Of a stretch of 45,070 bases of DNA, positions 41,546-45,070 are shown piece by piece (positions within the stretch are counted from its first letter, which is position 1; each line of letters begins with the position of its first letter). The DNA is from Gammaproteobacteria bacterium (GTDB lineage: Bacteria > Pseudomonadota > Gammaproteobacteria > Chromatiales > Chromatiaceae). The notes beneath the pieces were generated by a model. That model was given only the letters and a program-made list of their open reading frames with translations, had not been told where the DNA came from and ran no database searches. Both the position numbers and the translations under genes were made by a program. The stretch covers positions 1 to 45,070 of the forward strand of contig JASJBU010000005.1 of NCBI GenBank assembly GCA_030066355.1. The letters are read 5' to 3'.

Positions 41546-41563
41546 ATCGGTCTCTCTTACCTG

Positions 41564-41896
41564 TTACTTGTCCGCAACCGTCACATTGATATGACTGGTG
41601 CGTTTGAGAATTCTCGATGCCCGTCCTTTAGCACGTGCACGAATACGCTTCATAGTCGGCCCTTCATCAATATTGACGGCTGACACCTTCAGCTCATCGA
41701 TATCCGCACCTTCATTATGCTCTGCATTGGCGATGGCTGATTCCAGCACCTTCTTGACCAGGATCGCACCTTTCTTTTTGCTAAAAGCCAAAAGATTCAG
41801 CGCTTGCTCTACTGGCAGGCCGCGAATTTGATCAGCTACCAAACGTCCCTTTTGCGCTGAGAGGCGCGCGTGTCTCAATTTTGCTGTCGTTTGCAT
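41564..41896 (-). CDS. rplV: 50S ribosomal protein L22
   Basis: [61 protein letters not shown]. Confidence 0.97.
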   Translation of the reverse strand: MQTTAKLRHARLSAQKGRLVADQIRGLPVEQALNLLAFSKKKGAILVKKVLESAIANAEHNEGADIDELKVSAVNIDEGPTMKRIRARAKGRASRILKRTSHINVTVADK

Positions 41897-41908
41897 CATG
41901 GACCCCAA

Positions 41909-42178
41909 TCAGGATTTCCTGTCTGCCGCATGACCACGGTAGGTCCGGGTCTGAGCGAACTCACCAAGTTTATGGCCGACCATGTTCTCGGAGATAAGCA
42001 CGGGAACATGCTGCCTCCCGTTGTGGACGGCGATCGTCAACCCGATCATCTCCGGCAGGATCAACGACCTGCGCGACCAGGTCTTGATCGGACGTTTATT
42101 GTTCTGTGCTACAGCCTCTTCAACCTTCTTGGTTAGATGATGGTCTACGAAAGGGCCTTTCCTAATTGAACGTGGCAC
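41909..42178 (-). CDS. rpsS: 30S ribosomal protein S19
   Basis: [20 protein letters not shown]...[28 protein letters not shown]. Confidence 0.98.
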   Translation of the reverse strand: MPRSIRKGPFVDHHLTKKVEEAVAQNNKRPIKTWSRRSLILPEMIGLTIAVHNGRQHVPVLISENMVGHKLGEFAQTRTYRGHAADRKS

Positions 42179-42195
42179 GGCGGTAACCCCTAAAA

Positions 42196-43023
42196 TTACT
42201 TACGATTTCTACGACGTACGATCATCTTGTTCGTACGTTTATTGGTTCGAGTCTTATGCCCTTTGGTGGGCACACCCCAGGGCGACACGGGATGACGACC
42301 ACCAGAGGTCCGACCCTCACCACCACCATGTGGGTGGTCGACCGGATTCATGGCGACCCCGCGTACGGTCGGCCGCACACCTCGCCAGCGCTTGGCCCCA
42401 GCCTTACCCAGGGAGCGCAGATTGTGTTCAGCGTTCGACACCTCACCGATAACGGCACGGCAATCGGCCGGTATCTTGCGCATCTCTCCGGAGCGCAGAC
42501 GCAGGGTGGCATACTCGCCTTCACGGGCGATCAATTGCACCGAAGCACCTGCCGAGCGGGCGATCTGCGCACCCTTTCCAGGTTTCATCTCCACACAATG
42601 CACGACCGTACCGACCGGCACACCGCGTAAGGGCAGGCAGTTACCCACCTTGATCGGCGCTTCAAGGCCGGACTCCACCTGATCTCCAACCGCCAGATTC
42701 CGGGGCGCGATGACATAGTTGCGTTCGCCGTCCGCATAGCGCAGCAGGGCGATGTGTGCCGTCCGGTTTGGATCATATTCCAGCCGCTCGACAACCGCAG
42801 GGATACCTTGTTTGTTGCGCTTGAAGTCGATGATGCGGTAGCGCTGCTTGTGGCCGCCACCACGATGACGCGTGGTGATGCGACCTTTGTTGTTACGCCC
42901 ACCGGTCTTCGACTTCTTGCCCACCAGCGGTCCGTGAGGTGCGCCCTTGTGTAGATCCGCATGGACGACATTCACCACAAAGCGACGGCCCGGTGATGTT
43001 GGTTTTGATTTTACGACTGCCAT
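42196..43023 (-). CDS. rplB: 50S ribosomal protein L2
   Basis: [19 protein letters not shown]...[34 protein letters not shown]. Confidence 0.98.
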   Translation of the reverse strand: MAVVKSKPTSPGRRFVVNVVHADLHKGAPHGPLVGKKSKTGGRNNKGRITTRHRGGGHKQRYRIIDFKRNKQGIPAVVERLEYDPNRTAHIALLRYADGERNYVIAPRNLAVGDQVESGLEAPIKVGNCLPLRGVPVGTVVHCVEMKPGKGAQIARSAGASVQLIAREGEYATLRLRSGEMRKIPADCRAVIGEVSNAEHNLRSLGKAGAKRWRGVRPTVRGVAMNPVDHPHGGGEGRTSGGRHPVSPWGVPTKGHKTRTNKRTNKMIVRRRNRK

Positions 43024-43046
43024 TCTCTCAATCCCGTAAACTTGCT

Positions 43047-43343
43047 TCAGGCACCGGTTGCGAAATCTATTTCACTGCCGGGCTGAAGTCGGACGTAAGC
43101 CTTTCTCCAATCGGAGCGCCGACCCTGGATAGCGCCAAAACGCTTCTTTTTACCCTTCACATTGACCACCTGAACACGCTCGACCTTCACGTCGAACAGT
43201 TTCTCCACGGCCCGGGCGATTTCTCGCTTGGTTGCGTCGGTCGCCACCCGAAAGGTGTATTGCTGGTTTGCATCGGCCACGATGCTGCTCTTTTCCGAGA
43301 CCACCGGGCTCAACAGCACCTTCATCATACGTTCGTTGTTCAT
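43047..43343 (-). CDS. rplW: 50S ribosomal protein L23
   Basis: [46 protein letters not shown]. Confidence 0.97.
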   Translation of the reverse strand: MNNERMMKVLLSPVVSEKSSIVADANQQYTFRVATDATKREIARAVEKLFDVKVERVQVVNVKGKKKRFGAIQGRRSDWRKAYVRLQPGSEIDFATGA

Positions 43344-43954
43344 GCCAAACGCTCCTCGATCTCTTTCAGCGCCGCCTCGGTCATGAGGACCTTCTCATAA
43401 GCGATCAGGCTGACCGGATCGATCTCTGCCACGTCTCGCACATCGACGCCGTACAGATTTCGTGCAGCCAAATGGAGATTTTCATCCGGCTTGTCACACA
43501 CCAGCAGCACGTCGGTCAGGCCCAGCTCATTCAGTTTACCGACCAGCTCTTTGGTCTTGGGGGCCGACACGGATAACTCACTGACGGCCACCAAACGATC
43601 CTGTCGAAGCAGTTCGGAAAGGATCGAACGAACTGCACCTCGATACATCTTGCGATTGACCTTTTGCCCATAACTGCGGGGAGAAGCGGCGAAATTCACT
43701 CCACCACTCCGCCAGATCGGACTACGACTCGTACCCGCACGAGCACGGCCCGTACCCTTTTGCCGCCAGGGCTTAGCACCGCCGCCGCGTACCGCTGAAC
43801 GGTTTTTTAGCGCCTTGGTACCTGACCGAGCCGCCGCCATGTGGGCGGTCACGACCTGATGGATCAGACCCTCTTTGAGTTCGGCGCCAAACACCGCATC
43901 CGAGACTTGAATGGTCTGTGCGGCATCGTCAGTGGATTTAATATTCAGCTCCAT
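43340..43954 (-). CDS. rplD: 50S ribosomal protein L4
   Basis: [53 protein letters not shown]. Confidence 0.97.
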   Translation of the reverse strand: MELNIKSTDDAAQTIQVSDAVFGAELKEGLIHQVVTAHMAAARSGTKALKNRSAVRGGGAKPWRQKGTGRARAGTSRSPIWRSGGVNFAASPRSYGQKVNRKMYRGAVRSILSELLRQDRLVAVSELSVSAPKTKELVGKLNELGLTDVLLVCDKPDENLHLAARNLYGVDVRDVAEIDPVSLIAYEKVLMTEAALKEIEERLA

Positions 43955-43959
43955 CGGAA

Positions 43960-44610
43960 TCACCCTTTGTTCTTCATCTTGATCGCCGGCGTTACGATGA
44001 CATTGCCACCCTTGGATCCCGGTACTGAACCACGCACCAGGAGCAGGTTACGTTCTGTATCCACCCGCACGACTTCGAGATTTTGCTGGCTGCGCTGCAC
44101 CGCACCCATCTGGCCCGCCATTTTCTTGCCTTTGAAGACGCGGCCCGGGGTCTGGCATTGCCCAATGGAACCCGGAGCCCGATGCGAGATCGAGTTACCG
44201 TGGGTGGCATCCTGCATACGGAAGTTGTGGCGTTTGACACCACCCTGGAAGCCCTTGCCCTGGGACTGACCACGCACATCCACCAGCTGTCCTTCGCTGA
44301 ACAGATCAGCCTTGATCTCACCACCCAGCTCCAGGCCTTGCGCCTCTGCCTCGTCCAAACGGAATTCCCAGAGTCCGCTTCCGGCTTCGACACCGGCCTT
44401 GGAAAAATGACCGGCTGTAGCTTTGTTCACTTTCGAGGCCTTACGGTGACCGGTAGTCAATTGGACTGCCAAATAACCGTCTGACTCCGCTGTTTTCAGC
44501 TGGGAGACCCAGTTTGGCTCCACCTCAATGACGGTCACCGGTATGGAAACACCCTCTTCGGTGAAGACCCGGGTCATGCCGGCTTTACGTCCGACCACTC
44601 CAATCGTCAT
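43960..44610 (-). CDS. rplC: 50S ribosomal protein L3
   Basis: [33 protein letters not shown]...[34 protein letters not shown]. Confidence 0.98.
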   Translation of the reverse strand: MTIGVVGRKAGMTRVFTEEGVSIPVTVIEVEPNWVSQLKTAESDGYLAVQLTTGHRKASKVNKATAGHFSKAGVEAGSGLWEFRLDEAEAQGLELGGEIKADLFSEGQLVDVRGQSQGKGFQGGVKRHNFRMQDATHGNSISHRAPGSIGQCQTPGRVFKGKKMAGQMGAVQRSQQNLEVVRVDTERNLLLVRGSVPGSKGGNVIVTPAIKMKNKG

Positions 44611-44621
44611 GGTTCTTAACC

Positions 44622-44933
44622 TCAGTTCAGTTTGATCTGCACGTCAACGCCGGCAGCCAAATCGAGCTTCATCAAAGCATCGACGGTCTTGTCGGTGGGT
44701 TCGACGATATCCAGCAGGCGTTTATGTGTGCGAATCTCATACTGGTCCCGCGCATCCTTGTTCACATGCGGCGAGATCAGCACCGTATAGCGTTCTTTCT
44801 TGGTCGGCATCGGTATCGGACCGCGTACCAGCGCACCGGTGCGCTTGGCGGTCTCGACGATTTCCCGTGCAGACTGGTCGATCAAACGATGATCGAACGC
44901 TTTCAGACGAATACGAATTCTCTGGTTTGCCAT
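44622..44933 (-). CDS. rpsJ: 30S ribosomal protein S10
   Basis: [47 protein letters not shown]. Confidence 0.98.
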   Translation of the reverse strand: MANQRIRIRLKAFDHRLIDQSAREIVETAKRTGALVRGPIPMPTKKERYTVLISPHVNKDARDQYEIRTHKRLLDIVEPTDKTVDALMKLDLAAGVDVQIKLN

Positions 44934-44939
44934 TATTAC

Positions 44940-45070
44940 TTACTCGATGATCTTGGCGACCACACCGGCCCCCACGGTCCGGCCACCCTCGCGGATCGCG
45001 AAGCGCAGACCGTCTTCCATCGCGATCGGCGCGATCAGCTTCACGGTCATCTTCACGTTGTCACCCGGCA
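44940..45070 (-). CDS. tuf: Elongation factor Tu, C-terminal end (runs off window)
   Basis: Minus-strand translation [42 protein letters not shown] followed by TAA. Confidence 0.97.
   Translation of the reverse strand, partial: PGDNVKMTVKLIAPIAMEDGLRFAIREGGRTVGAGVVAKIIE

Noticed and set aside
31309-45070. Search for insertions or rearrangements in the S10-spc-alpha superoperon
   Set aside because: Gene order is canonical (tuf-rpsJ-rplCDWB-rpsS-rplV-rpsC-rplP-rpmC-rpsQ-rplNXE-rpsNH-rplFR-rpsE-rpmD-rplO-secY-rpmJ-rpsMKD-rpoA-rplQ); numerous plus-strand ORFs are antisense shadows.

Overview
This 45 kb window is from a gammaproteobacterial chromosome, possibly a sulfur-oxidising lineage (inference). 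It reads from clpB (minus, truncated at the left edge) to the complete S10-spc-alpha ribosomal protein superoperon (minus, ~31.3-45.07 kb, ending in partial tuf). Between them, in order: a membrane-bound PAS-GGDEF-EAL protein, a Crp/Fnr regulator, ilvD, a response-regulator / LysM-FecR-repeat protein / CHASE2-histidine-kinase cassette, an OmpA protein with calcium-binding-type repeats, mscS-like and GlsB-like membrane genes, a plus-strand group (MTH1187 family, HugZ-like, TusE/DsrC-like, EgtB-like, a mini flagellar-rod-like protein), nadC, an FKBP PPIase, a DUF1631 protein, a four-gene DUF1538-DUF1538-PII-like-CBS operon followed by ampDE, a histidine phosphatase, a TrmH-family methyltransferase, a b-type cytochrome and pyk. 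The best candidate for an under-described system is the DUF1538/PII-like/CBS operon. Other points worth checking are an EgtB-like protein apparently lacking the DinB histidines, the FecR/CHASE2 cassette with near-identical internal repeats, a ~98-aa mini flagellar-like protein, and a perfect 124-bp fold-back at the left edge that looks like an assembly or library artefact. No CRISPR array, tRNA, rRNA or mobile element was recognised. All family calls were made by eye, without database searches.
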